DNA of 64,000 nt. It comes from PALSA-612 sp963776735 (lineage in GTDB: Bacteria; Actinomycetota; Thermoleophilia; Gaiellales; Gaiellaceae). The stretch spans positions 434,001 to 498,000 of the forward strand of contig CAVZNV010000018.1 in assembly GCA_963776735.1 (NCBI GenBank), written 5' to 3'. A model generated the notes under the pieces. It ran no database searches, had not been told where the DNA came from, and saw only the letters and a list, made by a program, of their open reading frames with translations. The position numbers were made by a program, and so were the translations under genes. Positions 15,599 through 24,191 of the stretch are shown here, piece by piece (the stretch's first letter is position 1; every line of letters starts with the position of its first letter).

Positions 15599-15931
15599 CT
15601 AGCGCCAGAACGCGAGGCGCGCGAGGAAGCTGCGCCGAGCTTTGGGCTCGTCAGCGGCTGACGGCTCAGGGTCAGGATCGGGTTCCGGCACGGCTGCCAT
15701 CTCGGGTTCCGGGTCCGGCTCGACCACGGGCTCCGGCTCGGCCTCTGGCATAGGCGCCGGCTCGGGCTCGACGACGGGCTCGGGCGCCGGCTCGGCCACG
15801 GCGACGGGCTCCGGCTCGGGGTCCGGTTGCGCCGCGACGGTCTCGAAGATGTCCGGGTTGCGGGAACGCGCGCGCTCGAGGTCGCCGCGAATCGCGGCGC
15901 GCATGTCCTCGATCTGACTCTGCTCTCTCAT
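15599..15931 (-). CDS. Glu/Pro-rich low-complexity protein
   Basis: Protein of 110 aa from ATG 15931 (GGGCGGG just upstream). A helical head (REQSQIEDMRAAIRGDLERA) is followed by about 60 residues of E-P-x-P-E-P repeats, then a basic tail ARRSFLARLAFWR. No signal peptide is visible. Such a negatively charged polyproline rod between a helix and a basic amphipathic tail may act as a spacer or membrane-surface tether; no family is recognised. The longer frame upstream has no support. Confidence 0.65.
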   Translation of the reverse strand: MREQSQIEDMRAAIRGDLERARSRNPDIFETVAAQPDPEPEPVAVAEPAPEPVVEPEPAPMPEAEPEPVVEPDPEPEMAAVPEPDPDPEPSAADEPKARRSFLARLAFWR

Positions 15932-15988
15932 CCCGCCCTGCGTTTCTTCATTCGTCCGCGAACTCCTCTCCCGTGCCAGGGTACTGCG

Positions 15989-17401
15989 GTGCGGACCCGC
16001 GTCACGGTCGGTGTCGCGCTCGCCGCGGCGGCGTTGGCGGTGCTCCTCCGGCTGCCGTTTCTGCACGCCCCGCTGACTGCGGACGAGGGCGGGTACGCCG
16101 AGGCGGCGCGCCTGTGGGCACGGGGAGACACGCTCTACCGGGACATCTGGGTCGACCGGCCGCAGGGGCTCCTGTTCGCTTTCCGGGCGGTCGTGGCGGC
16201 GGGGAGCTCGCCCGACGTCATCCGCGTAGCCGCGCTGCTCGTCGGTGCGGCGGTCGTCGTCGCGACCTTCTTCCTCGCCTTGCGGCTCGTCAGCCGGACG
16301 GCGGCGATCGCGGCGGCCTTGCTGATGGCGACGGCCGGTGCGTCGCCGTTCGTCGAGTCGTTCACGCTCGCGGGTGAGCTCGTCGCGTCGCTTGTCGCGG
16401 TCCTCGCCCTGCTCGTCTTCCCGTCCTATCTGCGCTCGCGACGCCTCGCGTGGCTGCTGCTTGCAGGCTTTCTCGGCGGCTGCGCACTGATGGTGAAGCA
16501 GTCGGCGTTCGACGCGTTGCTGGCGATGGTCGCGTACCTCGTATGGACCGAGCGGCGGCGGGCGCTCGGGCCGGCCCTGACGCTGGTCGGTGCCGCGGCC
16601 TTTCCGGTCGTCGCGGGCGCGCTGAGCGCGGTCACGTTCCACCGCTGGTGGTTCGCGGTCGTCGGGTATCGGGGCAGCGGCGACTCGATCGTCACCGGCT
16701 CCTTCGTGCACAGGCTCGACCTGCTCGCGAACTCGCTTCCCTCGGCGGCGAGAGGGCTCGGGCTGCTCGCCGTGCTCGCCGTCGTCGGCTGGCGCGGATC
16801 ACCGCTCCTCGTCAGGCTCTGGCTCGGCGCAGCGGCGCTCGGGGTGATCGGCGGCGGGAACTTCCACTACCACTACTACCTCCAGCTCGTGCCGCCGCTC
16901 TCGATCCTCGCGGGCGCCGGGGTGGCGGCGATCATCGCCGGCCGCCGGCGTGTGCTCGCGGCGATCGCCGCGGGTGTGGCGATCGCGACGGTCGCGGTGA
17001 CGGCGCCGGTCTGGTTCGACAGCGCTGCGGCCCAGGCGAAGGCGATCTGGCCCGACGACACGCACCTCCGACACGACGCCGCGCTCGTCCGCTACGTGGA
17101 CACGCACACCCGGCCGGGCCAGAAGCTGCTCCTGCTCTGGGGTGCAGCCGACGTCTACTACCTGGCCGACCGGGCACCGGCGATCCCGTACATGTGGGAG
17201 CGCAACGTGCAGTCGATTCCCGGCGTGCTCGACCGCGCGCGCCGGACGCTCGCAGCACGCGAGCCGGCGCTGGTGGCGGCGGTGCAGAAGCCGGGTGCGG
17301 CTGACCCGAGCGGCCGGACGGCCGCCATCCTCGCCTCGGCATACCGTCTCGCCGCCGTCGTCGACGGCGTTCCCGTCTACGTGCCGCGACGGCCGTCGTG
17401 A
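15989..17401 (+). CDS. GT39/ArnT-like glycosyltransferase (membrane)
   Basis: Polytopic protein of about 470 aa. After the first helix it carries HAPLTADEGGYAEAARLWAR, with the DE pair used by GT-C glycosyltransferases (PMT/ArnT), then WVDRPQGLLFAFRAV, also characteristic. About ten membrane helices follow, and a soluble C-terminal domain (HTRPGQKLLLLWGAADVYYL). It transfers a sugar from a polyprenyl-phosphate donor to an extracytoplasmic acceptor. GTG 15989 is the first reasonable start, directly before helix 1. A gap of 12 bp separates it from the next gene. Confidence 0.82.
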   Translation: MRTRVTVGVALAAAALAVLLRLPFLHAPLTADEGGYAEAARLWARGDTLYRDIWVDRPQGLLFAFRAVVAAGSSPDVIRVAALLVGAAVVVATFFLALRLVSRTAAIAAALLMATAGASPFVESFTLAGELVASLVAVLALLVFPSYLRSRRLAWLLLAGFLGGCALMVKQSAFDALLAMVAYLVWTERRRALGPALTLVGAAAFPVVAGALSAVTFHRWWFAVVGYRGSGDSIVTGSFVHRLDLLANSLPSAARGLGLLAVLAVVGWRGSPLLVRLWLGAAALGVIGGGNFHYHYYLQLVPPLSILAGAGVAAIIAGRRRVLAAIAAGVAIATVAVTAPVWFDSAAAQAKAIWPDDTHLRHDAALVRYVDTHTRPGQKLLLLWGAADVYYLADRAPAIPYMWERNVQSIPGVLDRARRTLAAREPALVAAVQKPGAADPSGRTAAILASAYRLAAVVDGVPVYVPRRPS

Positions 17402-17413
17402 GGGTTCGGCACC

Positions 17414-19177
17414 ATGGGAGGAGTGAAACGGCTCGGGGTCGCCGTTCTCTGTTTGCTCGCAGCCGTGGCGGCTGCCGGGGCGTCGTCGTCGCGCGCCGTC
17501 ACGTGGCCGTGCGGTTTGCCGTCCGCGTCGCCGCTCTGGATCGACTACACGGACGCGACGGTCCCGTTCTGGAAGCAGGTGTTCGCCAAGCCGGGTCTGG
17601 TCCTGGCGACGCCGCCCGGCACGGGCACCCTGCCGGCGACGCTGCGGGCTGCAGGCGCCGCGACGATCTACTTCGACCTCAAGCTCCCGAGCCGAGTCGG
17701 CACACCTGACGCGCCGGCCGATCCGGCCACGATCGTCAACGCCGCGAACGCGGAGTTCGACGCCGCTGTCAAGCAGACGGGTTGCGCGACGCCGCTGATC
17801 GCGGAGAACGAGCTCTTCGGCGCGACGACGCAGACGCCCTGGTCGGTCTCGAACTCGCAGTATCGCGCGAACGTCCTCGCGCTGCTGACGCAGCTGACGG
17901 CACGCGGCGCGCGCACGTTCCTGATGATCTCGACGCCGCCGTACGTCGGTGACACGGCCGGCGACTGGTGGCGGGCCGTGGCGGGGGTGACGACCGTCGT
18001 CCGCGAGTTCTTCCCCTCCGCTCCCGAGGTGGTCGCCGCGGGTCCGATCGCGGGGAGCCGGATCCTGCGAACGCAGATGCGGCAGGCGATCGGGGCGTTC
18101 ACATCGATCGGCATTCCGGCCTCGCGACTCGCGCTGATACTGGAGTTCGAGTCGGGCGTCTCCGGTCGGGACGGGATCAAGGCGTCCGCGGATTGGTACG
18201 ACTACGTGAAGCTCGACGCGCTGGCGGCGCGGCAGGTCTCGACAGAGCTCGGGCTCCAGACGATCTGGTCGTGGGGCTGGGCGACGTACACGGACAAGTC
18301 TCCGTTCGACGCGGACAAGCAGGCCGCGGCCTGCGTGTACCTGTGGTCACGCGACCAGAACCTGTGTGACGGGCCTGCCGCGGCGGGGTCGGGCTTCGAC
18401 TCGTCGCTGGCGGAGGGCCTGCTGTCGGTTCCCTCGGGCGTGTTCTGCACGCTCGGGAAACAGGGCGTGATCTCGTCAACGACGCGCGGGCAGCTCACCG
18501 CGGTGACCGGGGACGACGAGGCGGCGGGCTCGATCGCGCTCGGCTGGGGAACGGCGCGGTCCCTGGCGCCGGTGACCGGCGCGCAAACGGACGCGGCCGA
18601 GCAGGAGGTGATCCAGTCGAGCTTCGGCGGGAGCCGGTCGGCCTACCTCGCCGCGCTCGCCCGCGCGCACGCGAATCGCGGGCTCGCGCGCGCGGCGCTG
18701 GCGGCAGAGCTCCGCCGCGACGCGATCGAGGCCGGGCTGCCGGTGCCGCCGGTCAGCGCGTCGGCCGTGTCGGCGTTCGCCTCCGCCTACGCGGACATCG
18801 ACGCCCGGCTCGTGACGACGAAGACGCCTGTTCCCTGGCTCGGCGGCCGTACGCGCGGTGTCGCGCTCGCCGGCTTCGCGCCGGCGCGCGTGCTCGCGCT
18901 TCCCGCCGGCAGCGCGGCGACCGTGCAGACCGCGGCCGGGCCGGTGAGCGTGCAGCCCGTCGAAGACTCGCTGCCGCTCGGTGCCGTGCCGCCGTCGCTG
19001 GCGCGGCCGGCGATCGTCGCGGCGCTGACGAAGCTGGCGAAGGACGACGCCTACCAGTCCTGGCTTCTGGCGAAGGAGCGCAACATCGTCGCGGTGACGA
19101 CCTGTGCAGCCGACGACGTGCCGGCTCCGCTGCCGCTCGACCTCGAGGCCTACCTGCCCTTCCTCGACGTGACCTAG
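17414..19177 (+). CDS. large secreted protein, possible TIM-barrel head and SurA-like tail
   Basis: Exported protein of 587 aa with a signal peptide (KRLGVAVLCLLAAVAAAGAS). Residues 35-330 look like an alpha/beta barrel (IWSWGWATYTDKSPFDADKQ, RFLMISTPP-like strands, ILEFESGVSGRDGIKASADW) resembling glycoside-hydrolase barrels, but I cannot place catalytic residues. Residues about 395-440 (VIQSSFGGSRSAYLAALARA followed by LARAALAAELRRDAIEA) resemble the helical core of SurA/PrsA-type chaperones. The rest is not recognised. It may be co-transcribed with the GT39 gene (12 bp apart). Confidence 0.6.
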   Translation: MGGVKRLGVAVLCLLAAVAAAGASSSRAVTWPCGLPSASPLWIDYTDATVPFWKQVFAKPGLVLATPPGTGTLPATLRAAGAATIYFDLKLPSRVGTPDAPADPATIVNAANAEFDAAVKQTGCATPLIAENELFGATTQTPWSVSNSQYRANVLALLTQLTARGARTFLMISTPPYVGDTAGDWWRAVAGVTTVVREFFPSAPEVVAAGPIAGSRILRTQMRQAIGAFTSIGIPASRLALILEFESGVSGRDGIKASADWYDYVKLDALAARQVSTELGLQTIWSWGWATYTDKSPFDADKQAAACVYLWSRDQNLCDGPAAAGSGFDSSLAEGLLSVPSGVFCTLGKQGVISSTTRGQLTAVTGDDEAAGSIALGWGTARSLAPVTGAQTDAAEQEVIQSSFGGSRSAYLAALARAHANRGLARAALAAELRRDAIEAGLPVPPVSASAVSAFASAYADIDARLVTTKTPVPWLGGRTRGVALAGFAPARVLALPAGSAATVQTAAGPVSVQPVEDSLPLGAVPPSLARPAIVAALTKLAKDDAYQSWLLAKERNIVAVTTCAADDVPAPLPLDLEAYLPFLDVT

Positions 19178-19179
19178 GA

Positions 19180-19222
19180 GACGTCCCGGCCCTGTCCCGG
19201 CTCGGGGCCGGCCCGTGACGTC
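19180..19222. terminator. hairpin between convergent genes
   Basis: CCGGCCC (19186-19192) pairs with GGGCCGG (19205-19211), flanked by GACGTC at 19180 and 19217. It lies exactly between two convergent stops, so it may serve both strands; there is no T-tract. Confidence 0.35.
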
Positions 19223-19223
19223 G

Positions 19224-19673
19224 CTAGAGGAACTTCTTCGCCGCGGTTGCGGCGACGCCGACGAGGGCAGTGCGCACGGCCGCGTTCGAGAGCAGCGTCG
19301 AGGCCTCCTTCTCGGCACCCTGGGCGGTGAGGAGCGACGAGAGGCCGCCCGGCGTGTCCTTCAGCTGCGTCAGCAGGCTCCCGATCGACGCCGAGCTGGA
19401 CGGGTCGGCGTGCGGGACGGATTTGCCCTGGGCCTTCGCCGCCTGCGCGAGCCGAGTCCCGGCCTCTTGCCGCTGCTCGGGTGTGAGCTTTTCGGCGGCC
19501 TCGGTCGCCGCCTGCCGGTATTGCTCGGTCGTCAGGTGCTTCGCGACGGCGTCGTGATGGGCCGCGGCGTCCTGCGGCGACACCTGCGCGGCATTGCCAC
19601 TCTCGAACTGCTCGACGAGGCCGCCGAGTGCCTTCGCCGCGTCTCCTCCCAGCAGGTTCTCGAGCATGCCCAC
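19224..19673 (-). CDS. DUF937/YidB-like helical protein
   Basis: Soluble Ala/Gln-rich protein of 149 aa beginning GMLENLLGGDAAKALGGLVE, with the LLG-G-x-x-A pattern of YidB/DUF937-type proteins. The middle part is built of helices (LTTEQYRQAATEAAEKLTPE). It ends in a hydrophobic stretch (VRTALVGVAATAAKKFL). GTG 19673 has TAGGCT 9 nt upstream. The role is unknown. Confidence 0.6.
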   Translation of the reverse strand: MGMLENLLGGDAAKALGGLVEQFESGNAAQVSPQDAAAHHDAVAKHLTTEQYRQAATEAAEKLTPEQRQEAGTRLAQAAKAQGKSVPHADPSSSASIGSLLTQLKDTPGGLSSLLTAQGAEKEASTLLSNAAVRTALVGVAATAAKKFL

Positions 19674-19685
19674 CGCGCCGGGAGC

Positions 19686-20723
19686 CTAACCGAAGAAGGC
19701 CTTGGCGACCTCGTACCAGCTCTCGGGCACGGTCTTCAGCTCGGCGACGGCCTCCGCGAGCGAGATGTCGATCACGTCGTTCCCGCGCAGCGCCGCCATG
19801 CGGCCCCACTTGCCCTGCTCGACGAGGTCGGCGGCGACGAGCCCGAACCGCGTCGCGAGCACCCGGTCGCGCGCGGTCGGCGTGCCGCCGCGCTGCACGT
19901 GCCCGAGGACGGTCACGCGCGTCTCGAACCCCGTCCGCGACTCGATCTCCCCGGCCAGCGACTCGCCGATACCGCCCAGGCGGACATGCCCGAACTGGTC
20001 GAGCGCCGCCTCCTGCGTCACCTCGCGCTGCTCGCCGGTCGCGTACGTCAGCTTGTATCCCTCGCTGACCACGACGATGGAGAAGTCCTTGCCGCGCCGG
20101 TGCCGCTTCTCGATCTCCTCGCAGGTCTCCTCGACGGTCAGCGGGTGCTCCGGAATCAGGATGACGTCCGCGCCGCCGGCGATGCCACTCATCACAGCGA
20201 TCCATCCGGTGTGCCGGCCCATCACCTCGACGACCATGACGCGGTTATGCGATTCCGCAGTGGTGTGCAGTCGGTCGATCGCCTCGGTACAGATCGCGAC
20301 CGCGGTGTCGAAACCGAACGTGTAGTCCGTTCCGGACAGGTCGTTGTCGATCGTCTTCGGCACGCCGACGATCGACAGGCCCTCCTCCGCGTTCAGGCGC
20401 GCCGCGACGCCGAGGGTGTCCTCGCCGCCGATCGCGACCAGCGCGTCCAGGTGCTGCGAGAAGTTCGCGAGCACGCGGTTGACGCCGCCGTCGACCTTGT
20501 AGGGGTTCGTCCGGCTCGTCCCGATGATCGTGCCGCCGCGCGGGAGGATCCCGGAGATCTCGCGTGGCCCGAGCGGCTCGAGGTGGTCCTCGATCAGCCC
20601 GCGCCAGCCGGCGCGCACGCCCACGACCGAATGGCCGCGGTCGATCGAGCGGCGCGTCACCGCACGGATGACCGCGTTCAGCCCCGGGCAGTCGCCGCCG
20701 CCGGTGAGGACGCCTACACGCAC
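19686..20723 (-). CDS. 6-phosphofructokinase, residues of the PPi-dependent type
   Basis: Glycolytic enzyme of 345 aa beginning RVGVLTGGGDCPGLNA. GTG 20723 is preferred because TAGTGT lies 7 nt upstream. Substrate motifs PKTIDNDLSGTDYTFGFDTA and EVMGRHTGWIA are intact. At the positions that separate phosphate donors the protein has Asp102 (GGEDT; Gly in ATP enzymes) and Lys123 (PKTIDND; Gly in E. coli PfkA). By the usual family rule that pair marks pyrophosphate use, as in the Amycolatopsis enzyme, which would make the reaction reversible. The stop is 12 bp before the DUF937-like gene. Confidence 0.9.
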   Translation of the reverse strand: MRVGVLTGGGDCPGLNAVIRAVTRRSIDRGHSVVGVRAGWRGLIEDHLEPLGPREISGILPRGGTIIGTSRTNPYKVDGGVNRVLANFSQHLDALVAIGGEDTLGVAARLNAEEGLSIVGVPKTIDNDLSGTDYTFGFDTAVAICTEAIDRLHTTAESHNRVMVVEVMGRHTGWIAVMSGIAGGADVILIPEHPLTVEETCEEIEKRHRRGKDFSIVVVSEGYKLTYATGEQREVTQEAALDQFGHVRLGGIGESLAGEIESRTGFETRVTVLGHVQRGGTPTARDRVLATRFGLVAADLVEQGKWGRMAALRGNDVIDISLAEAVAELKTVPESWYEVAKAFFG

Positions 20724-20733
20724 GGCCTGGACA

Positions 20734-21006
20734 CTATCGGCGCCAGGGAAGCCGCCACCGCCGAGGCGACGCCGCCCGCTCGGCCGCACGCCAGTCGTCG
20801 TAGGTGACGAAGCGCCCGGCCTCGCGCGCCCGCCTCACGCACTCCGCGTGCGCATGCCGGCGGTGAGCCGTGTCGCCCTCCGGCGCGATCAGGACGTGCT
20901 CGCTCATCGCGTGCAGTTGGCGCCCGCAGAACGGGCAGCGATACGTGGCCGGCTTCCCGCTCTGCGCGCGGCGGACGGCCCACCACTGCGGCGCGGACCC
21001 GCTCAC
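20734..21006 (-). CDS. small zinc-ribbon-like protein
   Basis: Ninety-residue protein with YRCPFCGRQLHAMSEHVLIA and HRRHAHAECVRRAREAGRF, a Cys-x-x-Cys plus His/Cys set suited to one metal ion. The GTG start overlaps the stop of the NTF2-like gene as GTGA, so the two are translationally coupled. The basic C-terminus could contact nucleic acid, but no target is evident. Confidence 0.7.
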   Translation of the reverse strand: MSGSAPQWWAVRRAQSGKPATYRCPFCGRQLHAMSEHVLIAPEGDTAHRRHAHAECVRRAREAGRFVTYDDWRAAERAASPRRWRLPWRR

Positions 21007-21419
21007 GCGTGGTCGTCGTCGATCCCGAGCGCCTCGAGCGCGGCGGCCAGGTGCGGGTACTCCTGCACGCGGCGGACGCGCCCGTCGACGACGGTGACGA
21101 CCGCCGCGTAGCGGCCGACCGTGAAGTACCGGCGCGTCTGCAGCGGCCGGTCGTCCGTGGCGTCGCGCTCCTCGCCCGCGACGCGGAACGAGATCGCGAC
21201 GTCGTCGCCGACGCCCACGCAGCGCTCGATCTCGACGCGGTAGCCCTCGGCGAACCGCTCGGCCAGGATGCCGACCACGCCGTCATGGTCGGCCGCGTCC
21301 TCCGGCTCGACCGAGATCCACTCGATGTCCGGGTCGAGCATCCCCGCAACCGTGTCGAGGTCGCCTGCGACGAAGGCCCAGTAGCCCTTCAGGACGAGCT
21401 CGACGTTCTCCTGGCTCAT
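21003..21419 (-). CDS. SnoaL/NTF2-like domain protein
   Basis: Single NTF2-like (SnoaL-type) alpha+beta cone domain of 138 aa: the opening helices ENVELVLKGYWAFVAGDLDT, then MLDPDIEWISVEP and the later strands DVAISFRVAGEERD. Members bind small hydrophobic ligands or act as isomerases or cyclases; no catalytic assignment is possible. The ATG is preceded by TAGCGT with 7 nt between (leaderless). First gene of a pair with the zinc-ribbon protein. Confidence 0.8.
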   Translation of the reverse strand: MSQENVELVLKGYWAFVAGDLDTVAGMLDPDIEWISVEPEDAADHDGVVGILAERFAEGYRVEIERCVGVGDDVAISFRVAGEERDATDDRPLQTRRYFTVGRYAAVVTVVDGRVRRVQEYPHLAAALEALGIDDDHA

Positions 21420-21446
21420 GGCAGGAACGCTACTGGCGGAAAAGGG

Positions 21447-21472
21447 AGGGGGGCGACCGGAGCCGCCCCCCT
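21447..21472 (-). terminator. rho-independent terminator of the secreted-protein gene
   Basis: Nine-base-pair perfect stem AGGGGGGCG / CGCCCCCCT with an 8-nt loop, 14 bp after the stop at 21486, followed on the minus strand by CCCTTTT. Confidence 0.75.
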
Positions 21473-21485
21473 CGAGACAGACGTC

Positions 21486-22694
21486 CTAGTGGACGCTGAA
21501 CTTGATCGAGCTCGTGCCCGTGCCGGCGGAGTTCGTCACCTGGAACGGGTTGCTGCCCTTCGGGGTTCCGGCCACGATCCTCGCCGTGATCTTCGTGTCC
21601 GAGTTGACCGTGAAGGTCTCGGCCTTGCCGCCGAGCTTCACCGCGGTCGTCCCGGTGAAGTGCGAGCCGGTGAGCGTGACGGTCGTGCCCACGGTGCCGC
21701 TCCCCGGGAAGAGGAAGGTGACCTTCGGCACGCTGCCGCCACCGCCGCCGCCGAGCGAGTACGTCTGCACGCACTGGTTCGTCGGGTTGGTGTTCGACCA
21801 CTCCATCTGCAGGAAGTAGTGGTGCCCGTTGATCGTCTGGTTGTACTCGGAGCCGTTCGGGCCGTTGAGCGCGCCGAAGTTCCAGGCGCACTTGTCGCCG
21901 ATCTCTTCCCCGCTCGCGTCGTACCAGGCGTTCAACTGCGGGTCGGTGATCGCCTCGTTGTGCTCGTGGCTCGTGACGTTGATCGTCGGATCGGCCTGGT
22001 CGGAGCTGCCGTTTGGGTACTGGCCCTCGTCACAGCCGGCGTGTGCTGCATACGGCTGGTTCGCGTAGATCGCCCCCGAGTTCGTCGTACCGTGGTAGGC
22101 GCAGTACGCGGTGTAGGCGCATGAGCTGGCACCCGAGTCGAAGCAGCTGCCGACGGCGGCCGGTGTGAAGACGAAGAACATGTTGGTGCCGTTCCGCGTC
22201 CAGCCGTTGTGCGAGATCGCGTTGTCGACCTCGGTCTGGATCTGCGCATCCGTCAGGCACTCGGTGATGTCGCCTTCGTAGATCGGGCAGCCGCTGGACG
22301 GGAACGCGGTCGTGTCCGTGTAGGCGCCGCCGAAGGTCGAGTTGTACTGGATGCTCGAGTACTGCGTGTCGGTGGCGTAGACGTTCGTGCCCATGTTGCT
22401 GTCGTGCGCGACGTCGGTGAAGAACTGGTTGATCGTCGTGTCGTAGCCGGACGCGATCGAGTAGCCGCTCGGCACCCAGTAGATCGCGTACGTCTTGTTG
22501 GTCGTCATCACCGGGCCGCCGTGGTAGAGCAGCGGGTTGCCGGCGTTGCCGACCTGCTTGCCGATCACCGGCACGACCCCGCCGATGTTCTTGGGGACCT
22601 GGGGAGTCGACCCCTTGGCCGACTGGAGGCTGCCTACGAGCGCCGCCGTGGAGGCGAGCGCAAGCAGCCCTGCGAAGATGAGCAGTCGCTTCAT
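21486..22694 (-). CDS. secreted PHI-1/exordium-like protein with C-terminal IPT/TIG domain
   Basis: Exported protein of 402 aa (signal peptide KRLLIFAGLLALASTAALVG). The central domain begins YHGGPVMTTNKTYAIYWVPS and contains TSHEHNEAITDPQLNAWYDA followed by GEEIGDKCAW. This pattern is typical of bacterial relatives of the plant PHI-1/exordium family, and the HE...E cluster looks like a metal site. The C-terminal 80 residues (VTFLFPGSGTVGTTVTLTGS) form an IPT/TIG immunoglobulin-like domain. It is paralogous to the adjacent gene at 22818. A CCC-N-GGG element lies about 95 nt upstream of its ATG. Confidence 0.8.
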   Translation of the reverse strand: MKRLLIFAGLLALASTAALVGSLQSAKGSTPQVPKNIGGVVPVIGKQVGNAGNPLLYHGGPVMTTNKTYAIYWVPSGYSIASGYDTTINQFFTDVAHDSNMGTNVYATDTQYSSIQYNSTFGGAYTDTTAFPSSGCPIYEGDITECLTDAQIQTEVDNAISHNGWTRNGTNMFFVFTPAAVGSCFDSGASSCAYTAYCAYHGTTNSGAIYANQPYAAHAGCDEGQYPNGSSDQADPTINVTSHEHNEAITDPQLNAWYDASGEEIGDKCAWNFGALNGPNGSEYNQTINGHHYFLQMEWSNTNPTNQCVQTYSLGGGGGGSVPKVTFLFPGSGTVGTTVTLTGSHFTGTTAVKLGGKAETFTVNSDTKITARIVAGTPKGSNPFQVTNSAGTGTSSIKFSVH

Positions 22695-22779
22695 CGCTGG
22701 GAGACACCTTTCGAGAGAAGGGGCGAAGAAAACAGCCCGGGAAGCCTAAGCGACCTCTCGGGCGCTGTCGAGTCCGGTC

Positions 22780-22799
22780 GCGTCCCGAAAGGGGGATAT
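22780..22799 (-). promoter_or_regulatory. CCC-N-GGG element, site b
   Basis: On the minus strand ATATCCCCCTTTCGGGACGC, about 85-105 nt upstream of the 22694 start. Member of the eight-site family. Confidence 0.45.
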
Positions 22800-22817
22800 T
22801 CGCTTCGGGCCGGCTAG

Positions 22818-24050
22818 CTAGCACGCGCAGAAGAGCTGCGAGCTCGACGCGGAGCCACCCGGCGTCTTCACCGTCCACGACGCGAGGCCCGAGACGCCGG
22901 CCGGGACGCGGGCCGTGATCTTCGTCGGCGAGACGACCGTGAACGTCGCCGGAACCGACCGGAGCGTGACCTGCGACGCGCCGAGGAGGTTCTTGCCGGC
23001 GAGCGTGATCGTCGTCCCCGCCCTGCCCTTGCCGGGCGAGTAGCTCGTGATCTCCGGCGGCAGGAGGATCGCGTTCAGCACGCAGCCGGAGAGCAGGTTG
23101 CTCCACTCCTGCTGAAGCTCGTAGACGCCGCTCCCGATCGCCTGGTTGTAGGCGCCGTGCGGGGTGGAACCCTGCTGCGTCCCGAACGTCCAGGCGCACT
23201 TGTCGCCGTCTTCGTAGCCGATCGAGTCGTACCAGGCCGTGCCGAGCGGGTCGGTGATCGCCTCGTTGTGCTCGTGGCTCGTGACGTTCAGCGTCGCGTC
23301 CGCGTCGTTGCCGTTCGGCGACGGCTCGATGTCGCACGCCGAGCCCGCGGTCGGCTGGTCGGCGTAGGACATGTTCGCGTACAGGATCGTGCCCGGCCCT
23401 CCGCTGCCGATCCACCCGTGGTAGGCGCAGTACTGGGTGTACGTGCACTCGGTCGACGTCGAGTCGAAGCAGCCGCCAACGCCGATGGGGAAGAACACGA
23501 AGTAGAGCGTCGACATCCCGGTCGGCAGCCCGTGCGCGGAGACGAACGCGGTCAGCTCGCTCTGGAGCTGCGCGTCGGTGATGCAGACCCTCGCGAAGGC
23601 ACCGTCCGAGCACCCGTTCGACGGATAGGCGCTCGTGTCCGTGAACGAGCCTGCGAAGCTCGAGCTGTACGCGGCAGAGCCGGACGCGTCCGTGTACTGC
23701 GTGTCGACGGCGTAGACGTTCGTCTTCTTGCCGCTGTCGGCCGCGACGTTCTTGAAGTACGCGTCGATCGAGGCGCCGTAGCCGGACTGGTACGAGTAGC
23801 CCGCAGGTGCCCAGTAGATCGTGTAGACGGCGTTCGAGTGCATCACCGGGCCGCCGTGCCAGGTCAGGTTCGGGCTCGAAGCGGAGCTCGAGTCGGCGCC
23901 CTGCGCACCTGACCCCCGTGTTGCCAGGGCGCCGAGAAAGTGTCCGGAGGGATTCTGCGAGTCGACCGCCGAGGCCGTGCCCCCCGCGAGCACGGCCCCG
24001 ATCGTGAGCAGCAACGCCGGTGCTACCACCAGCGTGCGCCTCAGCCCCAC
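22818..24050 (-). CDS. secreted PHI-1/exordium-like protein, tandem paralogue
   Basis: Exported protein of 410 aa with the same plan as its neighbour: signal peptide (RRTLVVAPALLLTIGAVLAG), WHGGPVMHSNAVYTIYWAPA, several paired Cys, TSHEHNEAITDPLGTAWYDS with DGDKCAW, and a C-terminal IPT-like module (GRAGTTITLAGKNLLGASQV) ending in Cys-x-Cys. GTG 24050 has AGGGGAG upstream. The two genes clearly arose by duplication and have since diverged considerably. The function is unknown; metal-dependent peptidase activity is a possibility only. Confidence 0.78.
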   Translation of the reverse strand: MGLRRTLVVAPALLLTIGAVLAGGTASAVDSQNPSGHFLGALATRGSGAQGADSSSASSPNLTWHGGPVMHSNAVYTIYWAPAGYSYQSGYGASIDAYFKNVAADSGKKTNVYAVDTQYTDASGSAAYSSSFAGSFTDTSAYPSNGCSDGAFARVCITDAQLQSELTAFVSAHGLPTGMSTLYFVFFPIGVGGCFDSTSTECTYTQYCAYHGWIGSGGPGTILYANMSYADQPTAGSACDIEPSPNGNDADATLNVTSHEHNEAITDPLGTAWYDSIGYEDGDKCAWTFGTQQGSTPHGAYNQAIGSGVYELQQEWSNLLSGCVLNAILLPPEITSYSPGKGRAGTTITLAGKNLLGASQVTLRSVPATFTVVSPTKITARVPAGVSGLASWTVKTPGGSASSSQLFCAC

Positions 24051-24114
24051 GTGTCTCCCCTTTCGACCGCCGCCAGAGGACTGACTCTAGGAGCCTCCCG
24101 AGGGCTCTGCCAGT

Positions 24115-24133
24115 GCCCCTTTCGGGGACGACG
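24115..24133 (+). promoter_or_regulatory. CCC-N-GGG element, site c (divergent promoter region)
   Basis: GCCCCTTTCGGGGACGACG, a near-perfect dyad lying about 65 nt from both the LuxR-type gene start (24192) and the minus-strand secreted-protein start (24050), so it could act on either or both. Confidence 0.5.
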
Positions 24134-24191
24134 TTCGTCCCTCCACGCGCAGGGCTCATACTCCGGCCCGGTTCCGCCGATAAGCAACCGG

